The position numbers and the translations under genes are program-made. The notes under the pieces are model-generated. The model worked only from the letters and a program-made list of their open reading frames with translations, searched no databases and had not been told where the DNA came from. A stretch of DNA of 64,000 nt from Polyangiaceae bacterium (GTDB lineage: Bacteria; Myxococcota_A; Polyangia; Polyangiales; Polyangiaceae), in the NCBI GenBank assembly GCA_947475525.1, contig CANJMI010000002.1, positions 248,001 to 312,000 on the forward strand, in the 5' to 3' direction. This document shows positions 32,249 through 41,592 of the stretch, piece after piece; the stretch's first letter is position 1, and every line of letters begins with the position of its first letter.

Positions 32249-32695
32249 CTACCTCGTAGACAGAGAACAGGTCGTCCGTTCGAGCTTCTCGAGCAACTCG
32301 GGCAACCATCCTTCGCATTGGAAGGCGACGAACCCTTCACCGGCGTCGAGGGTCGCGGCCACTTTGCCGTTAAGCTCCGACGTAGTCGTCCCGATCGCGA
32401 GGCCGCCAATCGTGGCGCTCGGTACCTCGAGCCCGGAGCAGCCGAGGTCTTGCACAACCATCAGGCGTGCGATGAGGGCGGGGCGCTGTTCGTTGCAGAT
32501 CGAGAATTGGCGTGCGTAAGTGCCGCCGAAATTCACGTTGATGGTGAGGGATGGCGCGCGCCCATCCTTACCGCAGCCAGTCGCGCAGCCCACCGTGAAC
32601 GCGGCGTCCTTGGGTGCCACGGTGCCGACGTGAGCCGGGCCGCAACCGGAGAGAGCTGCGGCGAGTGCGAGGAATCGCAGCAGGCGATGGACCAT
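32249..32695 (-). CDS. Small secreted lipoprotein of unknown function
   Basis: The ATG at 32695 gives 148 residues with a lipoprotein signal (LLRFLALAAALSGC). The mature part has several Cys (VGCATGCG, FSICNEQ, QDLGCSGLEV, FQCEGWL, RTTCSLS), probably disulfide-linked, and a Gly/Thr strand pattern. It starts 55 bases from a much larger enzyme gene and ends five bases before the xthA start, on the same strand. No family recognised; it may be co-transcribed with xthA. Confidence 0.6.
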   Translation of the reverse strand: MVHRLLRFLALAAALSGCGPAHVGTVAPKDAAFTVGCATGCGKDGRAPSLTINVNFGGTYARQFSICNEQRPALIARLMVVQDLGCSGLEVPSATIGGLAIGTTTSELNGKVAATLDAGEGFVAFQCEGWLPELLEKLERTTCSLSTR

Positions 32696-32750
32696 ATTGC
32701 CGTGCATAGCATTGCTCGGGCACGGAGCTCCACCGCGGTCGCCGCAGCGC

Positions 32751-35642
32751 TCAGGTGTACGTCTCGGTCCCCGCGTTATACCGAAGGATTCGCTCGAGAC
32801 CCGCAGGAGCCATTCCGCCTGCGCGGAGCCTGCCTTTCATTGGGCGAAAGCCGGTGTTCAGCGGGATCGCCGCGACGACGAACACGAGCCGCGGTCGCTC
32901 GTGCGGGAGAAGCTCGCGCTGCAACACCTCGGAGAGGCGCGGGATGTCGAGGCTCGGCGCGCGGATGGCCGCGACGGGTCCTTCGACGCCATCGATGCTC
33001 ATCGTATAGCCGACGGCACGACGCACACCGGGCGCGCGGTAGAGGGCGTCTTCGATCCGTGGCATCGCGACCATGCCACCATCGGTTGCCAGCAAATTGT
33101 CGAGTTTGTCGATGAACCAATAGTCGCCGTCGACGTCGCGTCTCAGGACGTCGTCCGTCAGGTACCAACGGTCCCCCGGCTCGAACACTCCCGCGTGAAC
33201 GCGCTCGCCGCCGACGTGCGCACCGACCCGCACGAGCGCCAGGCCGGGCCGGTCGTGAGCTCGGCGCCAGGGCTTCTCCGGAAGGCCGACTCGGCGTTGG
33301 CTGAGTTCGAGCTCGACCAGTGCGACTTCGCTCGAGCCCGGCAGCACACGACCGACCGAGCCCACTTTCGCTCCCGAGGCGTTGGCGAGAACCAGGTTTC
33401 GCTCCGTCGACGCGTAGAGCTCCACCACGGCCACGCCGAAGCGTTCTTGCAAGCGCCGCCAGGCATCCGGTCGCATCCCGCTCCCAGCAAAAACACGCAC
33501 GGGATGGTTGCGCTCTCCCCGAACGACGGGCTGCTCGCACAACTCGCGCGCCATGTCGCCGGCGTAAGTGACGACGGTCGCGCCATAACGCCGCGCCTCG
33601 TTCCAAAATTCCTTCGGCTCGAAGCTCCGCGCCAGCGCCAACCGCGAGCCTCCGACGAGTGCCCCGCCAACCGCTACGAGCAAGCCCGTCGGATGATGGA
33701 GAGGCAGCGGGCAATACACGGTGTCGCTCGGGCGCAAGGTGGCGGAGGCGGCAAATCCAAAGGCCGAGAAAGCCCAGCGACCATTGCTGATGCGCGAGGT
33801 GCGCACCCCCGTCTTTCCTGGTTGCACGAGCACCATCGCGATGGTGCGCGCCGTGCTCGCGTTCGCGCGGTACCACGCGGGAAGTGCGACGGTCGCCGGG
33901 TCGATGGCCTCCATGTCGATCGCCACTCCGTAATCGCGCGCCGTGTGCGTCCCGAACCCGCCGAGCACGAGGCGCGTGCGGTCTCCGGCGACGTCGGCGG
34001 CACGCCCCGCATGCTCCGGGTCGCACATCACAGCGGCGACCGATAGCTCCTCCAACGCCGAGCTTACGTCGGCATCCGAGAGCTCCGGCGCGAGCAGCAC
34101 CGCGACCGCGCCGACGCGATTGAGTGCGGTCACCGCCGACAAATAGCTCGGTCGGCTGGCCATCAAAACGGCGACGCGCTCCCCTTGCCGAATGCCACAC
34201 GCGAGGAGGCCGCGCGCCACGTTCTCCACGCGGGTGTTCGCCTCGGCGTAAGAAAACGCGCGATTGTGCCAAAGAAAAAACGTGCGTTCGCCGATGGCGG
34301 CGGCTTGTTCCGCGAGGACACCACTCGCACTGATGCGCGTTCCGCCCGTCATGTGCTCGAGCCGCCGCAAGCGCGGGACCTGGAAGCGCAAGTGGTCGAA
34401 GGTTTGCCCCGCATCGCGCACGAGGTCGGCGGTGCGTGACCAGACGCGTTTGAGGGCATCGGTCGCCTGCGCGGTGAGGAGATCGTAGTCGAACTCCGGC
34501 TCGACCGACGCCTCGGGCTCGTCGCTCGGGCCCTCGGACGACGGCGTGGCGAGGGCCTCGGGCACGGGAGCTGTGCCGTCGCGCCAGCGGATCCACGCTA
34601 CGACCGAAGGCCAGGTTACGCCGTTCGCAACGGAGCCGACGACGAGGCCAAAATGTCCCGCGCGAAGGGGGATTTCGTGAACCTCGGCGGATGGGGCGGC
34701 CTCGCGAATGGCTCGAACCGCAGCCGGTCGTGCGAACTCGTCGCGCTGACCGACGAACGCGAGGATCGGCGCGCGGATGTCGGCGAGCGTTACCGTGCGT
34801 CCATCGATCACGATGCCTCCGGCAACGAGCCGGTTATGGACCACGAAATCGTCAAAGAAACGGCGCAACGCGGGACCGGGCCACGCGACAAAACCTTCTC
34901 CACCGAGGAAGCGCCGCCGACTCTCACGGCGCGCAAGCGCGGGCCTGTCGTGGAGCTTCAGGACGAAGTCAATCAGCTGCTGGAACTCCTTCTGCGGTGA
35001 CAAAATCTTGAACGCGAAGCTGTTCAATTTTCCGGGGAGCCCGTCGACACTGTTCAACGTGAGTTCGATGACAGGACTCACCGCTCGGATGAAGCGGGCA
35101 GCCACGTCGCTCTCCATCGCTGGGATGTTTTTATGGATGTCGACCGGACTTCCGAAGGTGATGACCGAGGCCACTCCGACGCCGCCGCAATACGCGGCTG
35201 CCTGATACGCGAACATGCCCCCTTGCGAATACCCCGCGACGTGAACCTCGCGTCCGGTGATGCTGACGATGCGCTCGATCGCCCACGCGACGGCACGCAC
35301 GTGGTCGTCGAGAGTGCGCCCCATTCCCCCAAGCTCGCGTTCGGGCGCACCGAAATCGATCACCCACGTATCGATCCCGGCGGCGGTCAGCGTCCGAACG
35401 GCGCTCGTGTCGGTTGACACGTCGTAGATCTCGGCCGTCAGCATCAGCGGAGGGATCAAGAGCAACGGCGATGAGGACGCGAGGCCTTCGAACGGGTACC
35501 GGCGCAGGCGGCAGTGATGGCTCTGATCGACAACCTCGAAGGGCACGCTCTCGGCGGGCGAAAGCCGACCAAGGCGCACGAGCTCCAGGGCGTTCTGCGC
35601 GCTGCGTTTCGACCACTTCCGCAGCTCCATGCCCCCCGCCAT
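32751..35642 (-). CDS. Bifunctional alpha/beta-hydrolase and acyl-CoA synthetase
   Basis: A 963-residue fusion. Residues about 30-360 form a PhaC-like alpha/beta hydrolase (LLLIPPLMLTAEIYDV, IDTWVIDFGAPE) with nucleophile motif GYSQGG; PHA synthases have Cys there, so this is more lipase/esterase-like. After a Pro/Glu/Ser linker, residues about 430-955 are an AMP-forming acyl-CoA ligase domain (RAFSYAEANTRVENVARGL, VELYASTERN, GDRWYLTDDV, GFRPMKGRLRAGG). The usual Thr/Ser-rich AMP P-loop is degenerate (PGKTGVRTS). The architecture resembles Mycobacterium tuberculosis Rv1683, annotated as acyl-CoA synthase plus lipase linked to triacylglycerol metabolism. ATG at 35642; another Met is four codons in. 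Confidence 0.85.
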   Translation of the reverse strand: MAGGMELRKWSKRSAQNALELVRLGRLSPAESVPFEVVDQSHHCRLRRYPFEGLASSSPLLLIPPLMLTAEIYDVSTDTSAVRTLTAAGIDTWVIDFGAPERELGGMGRTLDDHVRAVAWAIERIVSITGREVHVAGYSQGGMFAYQAAAYCGGVGVASVITFGSPVDIHKNIPAMESDVAARFIRAVSPVIELTLNSVDGLPGKLNSFAFKILSPQKEFQQLIDFVLKLHDRPALARRESRRRFLGGEGFVAWPGPALRRFFDDFVVHNRLVAGGIVIDGRTVTLADIRAPILAFVGQRDEFARPAAVRAIREAAPSAEVHEIPLRAGHFGLVVGSVANGVTWPSVVAWIRWRDGTAPVPEALATPSSEGPSDEPEASVEPEFDYDLLTAQATDALKRVWSRTADLVRDAGQTFDHLRFQVPRLRRLEHMTGGTRISASGVLAEQAAAIGERTFFLWHNRAFSYAEANTRVENVARGLLACGIRQGERVAVLMASRPSYLSAVTALNRVGAVAVLLAPELSDADVSSALEELSVAAVMCDPEHAGRAADVAGDRTRLVLGGFGTHTARDYGVAIDMEAIDPATVALPAWYRANASTARTIAMVLVQPGKTGVRTSRISNGRWAFSAFGFAASATLRPSDTVYCPLPLHHPTGLLVAVGGALVGGSRLALARSFEPKEFWNEARRYGATVVTYAGDMARELCEQPVVRGERNHPVRVFAGSGMRPDAWRRLQERFGVAVVELYASTERNLVLANASGAKVGSVGRVLPGSSEVALVELELSQRRVGLPEKPWRRAHDRPGLALVRVGAHVGGERVHAGVFEPGDRWYLTDDVLRRDVDGDYWFIDKLDNLLATDGGMVAMPRIEDALYRAPGVRRAVGYTMSIDGVEGPVAAIRAPSLDIPRLSEVLQRELLPHERPRLVFVVAAIPLNTGFRPMKGRLRAGGMAPAGLERILRYNAGTETYT

Positions 35643-35767
35643 CGCGCCGACTCTACCCCGTCAACGCAGCGTCAAAGTGACTTTTCCCGAGCGGTCGTCG
35701 ATCGAGCTTGCGACCGCGCCACGCTACGTTAATACGTGCGGATCAACCCATGTCGAGGAGCGTCACC

Positions 35768-37675
35768 GTGAATCCTGCAGTCGATCCATTGCACCGTTGG
35801 ACCATCAAGGACGCCATCGAGACGTACGACGTCGAGCAATGGGGTCGTGATTACTTTTCGGTGAACGAGGCGGGTAACGTCACCGTCTCCCATGAGCGCG
35901 GGTCGATCGACCTGAAGCTGCTCGTCGACGACTTGACCCGACGCGGAATCGAGGCGCCGCTCCTGATTCGTTTCAGTGACCTCCTCGAGTCGCGAATCGT
36001 CCTCTTGAACGAGGCATTTCATCGGGCGATCCAAGAGTACGGCTACCGCGGGCAGTACCGGGGCGTCTATCCCATCAAGGTCAACCAGAGTCGCAAGGTC
36101 GTCGAAGAGATCATGCGCTTCGGTCGCCGGTTTCACTACGGCCTCGAGGCGGGCAGCAAGCCCGAGCTCTTGGCGGTCATGGCGATGCTCGACGATCCCG
36201 AGGCGCTGATCATCTGCAACGGTTACAAGGATGACGCCTACATCGAGGCGGCTCTGCTCACCTCGAAGCTCGATCGCACGGTCGTCATCGTCGTCGAGAA
36301 GCCGAGCGAGCTCGAGGTCATCAAGCGCGTCTCCGATCGGCTTGGCGTTCGCCCGTCGATTGGCATTCGCATGCGGCTCTCGGCGCGCGGCGCCGGCAAA
36401 TGGAGCGAGTCGGGCGGGGACCACGCAAAATTCGGTCTCTCGGCCGCCCAGATCCTCGACGCCGTCGACAAACTCAGGAGCTGGGACATGCTCGACTGCG
36501 TGCGCCTCCTGCACTTTCACGCGGGCTCGCAGATCACGTCGATTCGCGCGATCAAGGGTGCGCTGCAGGAGACGTCGCGGATGTTCTCCGAGCTCGTGCG
36601 CCTCGGGTGCAAACAACTCGACATGTTCGATTGCGGCGGCGGTCTCGCGGTCGACTACGACGGGTCGCAGACGAACTTCGATTCGTCGATGAACTACACC
36701 GTGCAGGAGTACGCCAACGACGTCGTCTCGGCGATTCAAGAGGCCTGCGACGCCTACGATCTGCCGCATCCGAACCTCGTGACCGAGTCGGGGCGCGCGG
36801 TCGTCGCTCATCATTCCGTGCTGATCATCAACGTCATCGGCGTGTCGGCGTCGGCGGGGTCGGACACGCCCGAGAAACCCGGTGACGACGAGCACGAACT
36901 CATCGGCAAACTCTGGGAAGTGTTCTCGACCGTCAGCCGAAAAAACGTGCGCGAGTGCTACCACGATGCGCTCGAGTACAAAGACCAGTCGCTCCAGCTC
37001 TTCAACCTCGGGCACCTCTCGCTCGAGGAGCGCGCGCGAGCCGAGAAGCTTTTTTGGTGCACCTGCAACCGAATCGCGCAGGTCGCATCCACGCTCTCCA
37101 ACATGCCCGAAGATCTTCAGCCGCTCGAGAAAATGCTGAGTGATACGTACTTTTGCAATTTCTCGATGTTCCAGTCACTGCCCGACTCGTGGGCGGTCGA
37201 CCAGCTCTTCCCGATCATCCCCATCCACCGCTTGAACGAGCCACCGACCCGCCGCGGGATCCTCGCGGACATCACGTGCGACTCGGATGGAGCGATCGAT
37301 AAGTTCATCGACCAGCGTGACGTGAAGGCGACGCTCGAGCTTCATCCGTTGAACGATGATCCTTATTACATCGGCATCATGCTGACGGGCGCCTACCAGG
37401 AGATCTTGGGCGACATGCACAACCTGTTCGGCAACACGAACATGGTTCATGTGGTGATATCCGGGCAGGGTTATTACGAGGTCGACGAGGTCGTCGCAGG
37501 GGACACCGTCACCGACGTGCTTCGCTATGTCGATTACTCGCCGGAGGAGCTGATAAAGCGCGTCCGTGCGAACGTCGAGACGGCGGTGCGCGGCGGCAAG
37601 ATGACCCTCGATGAGTCGCGGCAGCTGATGCAGCGCTACCGCGATGGGCTCGCTTCGTACACCTACCTAGAATAG
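35768..37675 (+). CDS. speA: Biosynthetic arginine decarboxylase
   Basis: SpeA converts arginine to agmatine, the first step of a polyamine route, using pyridoxal phosphate. The 635-residue product has the PLP lysine in GVYPIKVNQ (Lys about 104), GLEAGSKPELLAVMAM, HFHAGSQ, FDCGGGLAVDYDG, and the late active-site region with GHLSLEERA. The GTG at 35768 with GAGGAG seven bases upstream is preferred to an ATG at 35750 that lacks a ribosome site. It is divergent from the hydrolase-ligase fusion and overlaps the next gene tail to tail by nine bases. Confidence 0.96.
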   Translation: MNPAVDPLHRWTIKDAIETYDVEQWGRDYFSVNEAGNVTVSHERGSIDLKLLVDDLTRRGIEAPLLIRFSDLLESRIVLLNEAFHRAIQEYGYRGQYRGVYPIKVNQSRKVVEEIMRFGRRFHYGLEAGSKPELLAVMAMLDDPEALIICNGYKDDAYIEAALLTSKLDRTVVIVVEKPSELEVIKRVSDRLGVRPSIGIRMRLSARGAGKWSESGGDHAKFGLSAAQILDAVDKLRSWDMLDCVRLLHFHAGSQITSIRAIKGALQETSRMFSELVRLGCKQLDMFDCGGGLAVDYDGSQTNFDSSMNYTVQEYANDVVSAIQEACDAYDLPHPNLVTESGRAVVAHHSVLIINVIGVSASAGSDTPEKPGDDEHELIGKLWEVFSTVSRKNVRECYHDALEYKDQSLQLFNLGHLSLEERARAEKLFWCTCNRIAQVASTLSNMPEDLQPLEKMLSDTYFCNFSMFQSLPDSWAVDQLFPIIPIHRLNEPPTRRGILADITCDSDGAIDKFIDQRDVKATLELHPLNDDPYYIGIMLTGAYQEILGDMHNLFGNTNMVHVVISGQGYYEVDEVVAGDTVTDVLRYVDYSPEELIKRVRANVETAVRGGKMTLDESRQLMQRYRDGLASYTYLE

Positions 37676-38296
37676 CGCGCGCAGGCGCTCGGCCGAGTAG
37701 AGCGCCTCATCGAGCACGAGGCCTTCCCGAATGAATCGGCAGCGTGCGACGGCGAGGAGTTGCTCGCGTCGCCCCTCCCACTCGGCGGGCTCGAGGCCGA
37801 TCAGCGCTCGATTCTGCCATAGCCACACGAGCGCGCTCGCGTCGCATTGCACCTCCGTCCACGCCGGCGAGTCGAACGGCCCGTGGTTGTGAAAGTGGCA
37901 CCAGTCGTGGAGGCCCCACACGAGGGCGTCGAGGTTTTTTGCAGCGAGACACAACACGTCGCGCGGCCGGTCGCGGTGCTGGTAAAGCTCGTCCGTCGCG
38001 TCGTCTATCCCGTAGGGCGCGAGGGCCCACTCGTCGGGCGTTGCGAGCGCACCGACGTGCAAGCGCGCAAGTTCACGCGGCAGGTACGCGCAGTCGGCGA
38101 CGAAGACGAACGCCATGCCCGCGGGGTTTTGGGCCGTCGTTGCGGACGCGACCTCAAAGTCTTCGTCGCGTCGCCAGTCGAGCCAATCGCTCTCGCACCA
38201 CCCGAACGCATCAAAGGTGGCTGCGGGTACGAGCCTCGGTAGAAGTGGGGTGGACAGCCGCACGAGCTCGACGTGAGTGCGCGTCACCGTAGCCAT
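37667..38296 (-). CDS. Unknown conserved-looking protein with a His/Cys cluster
   Basis: From the ATG at 38296 the 209-residue product is soluble with no signal peptide. Its most distinctive segment is VWGLHDWCHFHNHGPFDSPAWTE, whose His/Cys pattern could bind a metal. Other blocks are WCESDWLDWRRDEDFEV, MAFVFVADCAYLPREL and VQCDASALVWLWQNRALIGL. No family recognised. It is divergent from pyrR, with a strong hairpin between them, and its 3' end overlaps speA by nine bases. A longer Arg-rich extension to 38488 reads through the pyrR start region and is rejected. Confidence 0.6.
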   Translation of the reverse strand: MATVTRTHVELVRLSTPLLPRLVPAATFDAFGWCESDWLDWRRDEDFEVASATTAQNPAGMAFVFVADCAYLPRELARLHVGALATPDEWALAPYGIDDATDELYQHRDRPRDVLCLAAKNLDALVWGLHDWCHFHNHGPFDSPAWTEVQCDASALVWLWQNRALIGLEPAEWEGRREQLLAVARCRFIREGLVLDEALYSAERLRALF

Positions 38297-38308
38297 CGTC
38301 GCATCATA

Positions 38309-38327
38309 GTCGGTTGCCGCAGCCGAC
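38309..38327. promoter_or_regulatory. Strong short hairpin in the pyrR leader
   Basis: GTCGGTTG (38309-38316) can pair with CAGCCGAC (38320-38327) over an 8-bp stem with one G-U pair and a CCG loop. It lies 65 bases upstream of the pyrR ATG and just inside the divergent gene start. PyrR proteins regulate pyrimidine genes by binding leader RNA in Gram-positives, but the usual PyrR-binding loop sequence is not visible, and no T-run follows. A second perfect palindrome, ACGGCGCCGT, lies at 38357-38366. Confidence 0.35.
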
Positions 38328-38392
38328 CGGCATCGCTTGGCTGGCCGCCTACGTTGACGGCGCCGTTGGGTCCGGCTACCCGTCGCCGAGCG

Positions 38393-38953
38393 ATGTCCGT
38401 CAATCCCGCGTCGATCGAGCCTCGCGAGCTGATGAATGCGTCCGCAATTGCCGACGCCCTCGACGCTATCGTCCGCGCGATAAGTCAACGCAACGGGAGC
38501 CTTGACGCGATTGCCCTCGTCGGGATTCGTACGGGTGGACTCGACCTAGCCGTGCGCCTTCAGCGGGCGATGCGCGCGGGTGGTGTGACCGTGCCGCTCG
38601 GCGCGATCGACATCGCGCTCTACCGCGATGACGTGTTCGAAGGTTTGCCGCGTCCGGAAGTGGGCTCGACGGACTTGCCGTTCTCGTTGCCTGGAAAAAT
38701 CGTCGTCCTCGTCGACGACGTTCTCTACACGGGGCGAACCGTGCGTGCGGCGCTCGATGCGCTCGTGGACTTCGGCCGACCACGGGCGGTCGAGCTCGCC
38801 GCTCTGGTGGACCGCGGTCATCGCGAATTGCCGATCCAAGCGGACTTCGTCGGGCTGCGCGTCGAGACGGCGCGCGACGAACAGGTGAAAGTCCTGCTTG
38901 AAGAGCGCGACGGCGTGGACCGAGTGATTCTTCGCAAAAGAGGCCTCGGATGA
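38393..38953 (+). CDS. pyrR: PyrR: pyr regulator / uracil phosphoribosyltransferase
   Basis: The 186-residue product belongs to the PyrR family: [54 protein letters not shown] (the PRPP-binding loop) and the C-terminal [15 protein letters not shown]. PyrR senses UMP/UTP and regulates pyrimidine genes at the RNA level in Firmicutes and has weak UPRTase activity. It is immediately upstream of pyrB with a 4-base overlap, the classic pyrR-pyrB pairing. The ATG at 38393 removes an unlikely 40-residue N-terminal extension. Confidence 0.93.
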   Translation: MSVNPASIEPRELMNASAIADALDAIVRAISQRNGSLDAIALVGIRTGGLDLAVRLQRAMRAGGVTVPLGAIDIALYRDDVFEGLPRPEVGSTDLPFSLPGKIVVLVDDVLYTGRTVRAALDALVDFGRPRAVELAALVDRGHRELPIQADFVGLRVETARDEQVKVLLEERDGVDRVILRKRGLG

Positions 38954-39924
38954 CCCACGGCTCGCGAACTTTTCCCCACCGTCATCTGCTCGGCTTGGAG
39001 GGCCTCTCCGCGGCCTCGCTCACGCAAGTTCTCGATCTTGCAGAAACATTTCTAGAGCTGAGCGAGCGACCGATCAAAAAGGTGCCGACGCTGCGCGGTC
39101 GCACGGTGATCAACCTGTTCCTCGAGGCCTCGACACGCACGCGCACAAGCTTCGAGATTGCCGCAAAACGCTTGTCCGCGGACGCGGTGAACATTTCGGG
39201 CTCGGGCTCGTCGACGAGCAAAGGTGAGTCGCTGCTCGACACGGCGCGCAACCTTGCGGCCATGCGCCCCGACGTCGTCGTTCTTCGACATCACGCGTCG
39301 GGCGCGGCTGAGCTTGTCGCGCGCCACATCGATGCGGCCATCGTGAATGCCGGCGACGGGACGCACGAGCACCCGACCCAGGGCCTCCTCGACGCGTCGA
39401 CGATCCGTCATCACAAAGGGCGCATCGACGGGCTCGAGGTCGCAATCGTTGGCGACATCGAGCACTCGCGGGTCGCGCGCTCGAACCTTCACGGGCTCAC
39501 GACCCTTGGTGCGCGCCTCCGCCTCTGCGCGCCTTTCACCATGTTGCCGCACGGCATCGCAGCCGTCGCGGGTGAGCGCCACTCTCAGGTGAGCGTGCAC
39601 CATCGACTCGAATCGGCACTCGAGGGCGCGGACGTCGTCATGATGCTCCGCATCCAACGGGAACGCATGGGTGATGGGCCGGCCCGCTTCCCGTCGAACC
39701 GCGAATACGCCCGCCAGTTTGGTCTCTCGCCGCGCACCCTCGCGTACGCCAAGGCCGACGCGATTGTGATGCACCCGGGGCCGATCAACCGCGGGGTCGA
39801 GCTGGATCCGACGGTGGCCGACGGCGGCCGGTCGGTCATCCTCGAGCAAGTCACGCGTGGCGTCGCGATTCGCATGGCCATCCTGTATTTGCTCGGCGCG
39901 GGTTCCGGCAGCGCAGAGGATTGA
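38950..39924 (+). CDS. pyrB: Aspartate carbamoyltransferase, catalytic chain
   Basis: PyrB makes carbamoyl-aspartate in pyrimidine biosynthesis. The 324-residue product has the carbamoyl-phosphate site STRTRTSFE at 61-69, [44 protein letters not shown], the Asp site [11 protein letters not shown] and [11 protein letters not shown]. Typical length for this subunit. It overlaps pyrR by four bases. No pyrI or pyrC neighbours are present; the next gene is an exopolyphosphatase. Confidence 0.97.
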   Translation: MTHGSRTFPHRHLLGLEGLSAASLTQVLDLAETFLELSERPIKKVPTLRGRTVINLFLEASTRTRTSFEIAAKRLSADAVNISGSGSSTSKGESLLDTARNLAAMRPDVVVLRHHASGAAELVARHIDAAIVNAGDGTHEHPTQGLLDASTIRHHKGRIDGLEVAIVGDIEHSRVARSNLHGLTTLGARLRLCAPFTMLPHGIAAVAGERHSQVSVHHRLESALEGADVVMMLRIQRERMGDGPARFPSNREYARQFGLSPRTLAYAKADAIVMHPGPINRGVELDPTVADGGRSVILEQVTRGVAIRMAILYLLGAGSGSAED

Positions 39925-40046
39925 GCGGCGCGTGGCGGAGTCGCCGTGGCGGAATGTGACAAGCCGCGCGAGGGGTGAAGACAGCGCCGTCATGCCTGGC
40001 ATATGTTGCGCCGGTGGCGACAACGCAGACCGAGGACGGAGGGCGC

Positions 40047-41573
40047 GTGAGCAGCGTCGGTGACGAGCCCGAGACGCTCGCGGCCGTCGATCTTGGTTCA
40101 CACAGCTTTCACCTGATTGTGACCCGACTGAAGGGCGGTGAATTCCACGTCGTCGATCGGCTGCGGGAGCGCGTAAACTTCGCGGCGGGCCTCGACGGGG
40201 CGCGGCACATCACGCCCGAGGCCACCGAGCGTGCCCTCGATTGCCTGCGTCGCTTCGGTCAACGCGTGAACGAAATGCCGCGGTCGTGTGTACGCGCGGT
40301 TGGCACCAATACGTTGCGACAGGCGCGCAACAGCAGCGTCTTTCTCGAGCGAGCCGAGGAAGCGCTCGGCCATCCGATCGAGGTTATCTCGGGGCGCGAG
40401 GAGGCTCGTCTCATTTATCTCGGCGTCGCTCAGACGAATCCCAAGATCGATGGGCGTCGCTTGGTCATCGACATCGGTGGCGGTAGCACCGAATGCGTTC
40501 TTGGCGACGGCTTCGAGATCGTCGATGCGGACAGCCTCTACATGGGCTGCGTCAGCTACACGGCGCGCTTCTTCCCGGAGGGTCGCCTCGACGAGACCGC
40601 GTTCGAGCGTGCCGAGGTCGCGGCCGAGCTCGAAGTCCAGCCGATCGCGCGGGGCTACAAAAAACTCGGCTGGCATCAGGTGCTCGGCTGTTCGGGGACG
40701 ATTCACAGCATCGCGGCGATCCTTCAGGCCAACGGCTGGAGTGAGCTACGCGAGCAAATTAGCCTGAAGGGCCTTCGGCGGTTGCGTCGGGCCATGGTGG
40801 CGGCGGGCAACATCGCCGCGTTGTCGCTACCCGGCCTCACCGAGGATCGCCGCTCGGTGATCGCGGGTGGTGTGGCGATCCTCCTCGCGCTCTTCCAGGA
40901 CCTCGGCATAACCGACATGGTGACGTCGGCGGGTGCGCTGCGTGAAGGAGCGCTCTACGATCTCCTCGGCCGCATTCACCACGAAGACGTCCGCGAACGC
41001 ACGATTCGCTGGTTCCAGGAGCGCTATCACGTCGACACCGATCATGCCGAACGCGTCGAGCGAACCGCGCTTTCGTTGTTCCGGCAGGCCTGCGTGGACT
41101 GGACGCCGCACGACCCCGACCACGCGGAGCAGCAGCTTCATTGGGCATCCCGCCTCTTCGAGATCGGCCTCGCGATAAACCACACGGGGCATCACAAACA
41201 TGGCTCCTATCTCGTGCAGCACGCCTACATGGCGGGCTTCTCGCGTGGTGAGCAACAGATCCTCGCGGCGCTGATCCTCAACTCACGACGGAAGGTGCAT
41301 CGCGAGGCGCTCGAGTCTCTCGACCCGCTCCGCCGCGACGATGTGCTCATGCTCGCCGTCCTCTTTCGGTTGGCGGTTCAGCTGAATCGAAGCCGCGACG
41401 CCGATTTGCCGCGCTTCGTTCTCCGGCTGAAAGATCGCGAGCGCCTGCGACTGGTCTTTCCAGAGGGCTGGCTTGTGGAGCGGCCGCTTACGCTCGCGTC
41501 GCTCGAAGAAGAAGCCGCGCATCTCTCGAGCTTCGGCGTTCAGGTCGCTTGGCGCGAGCTCGATAACGGCTGA
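40047..41573 (+). CDS. ppx: Exopolyphosphatase, Ppx/GppA family
   Basis: The product (508 residues from the GTG at 40047; a GTG at 39975 would add 24) has the ASKHA ATPase phosphate loops of Ppx/GppA: LAAVDLGSHSFHLIV, the RAVGTNTLRQARN block, ISGREEARLIYLGV and VIDIGGGSTECVLG. The C-terminal HD-like half includes DTDHAERVE, LFEIGLAINHTGHHKHGSYLV and RLAVQLNRSRD. It releases phosphate from polyphosphate or pppGpp. GGAGGG lies just upstream of 40047, but start choice is uncertain. Confidence 0.93.
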   Translation: MSSVGDEPETLAAVDLGSHSFHLIVTRLKGGEFHVVDRLRERVNFAAGLDGARHITPEATERALDCLRRFGQRVNEMPRSCVRAVGTNTLRQARNSSVFLERAEEALGHPIEVISGREEARLIYLGVAQTNPKIDGRRLVIDIGGGSTECVLGDGFEIVDADSLYMGCVSYTARFFPEGRLDETAFERAEVAAELEVQPIARGYKKLGWHQVLGCSGTIHSIAAILQANGWSELREQISLKGLRRLRRAMVAAGNIAALSLPGLTEDRRSVIAGGVAILLALFQDLGITDMVTSAGALREGALYDLLGRIHHEDVRERTIRWFQERYHVDTDHAERVERTALSLFRQACVDWTPHDPDHAEQQLHWASRLFEIGLAINHTGHHKHGSYLVQHAYMAGFSRGEQQILAALILNSRRKVHREALESLDPLRRDDVLMLAVLFRLAVQLNRSRDADLPRFVLRLKDRERLRLVFPEGWLVERPLTLASLEEEAAHLSSFGVQVAWRELDNG

Positions 41574-41592
41574 CGCCTTGGGGCGGTCTCGT

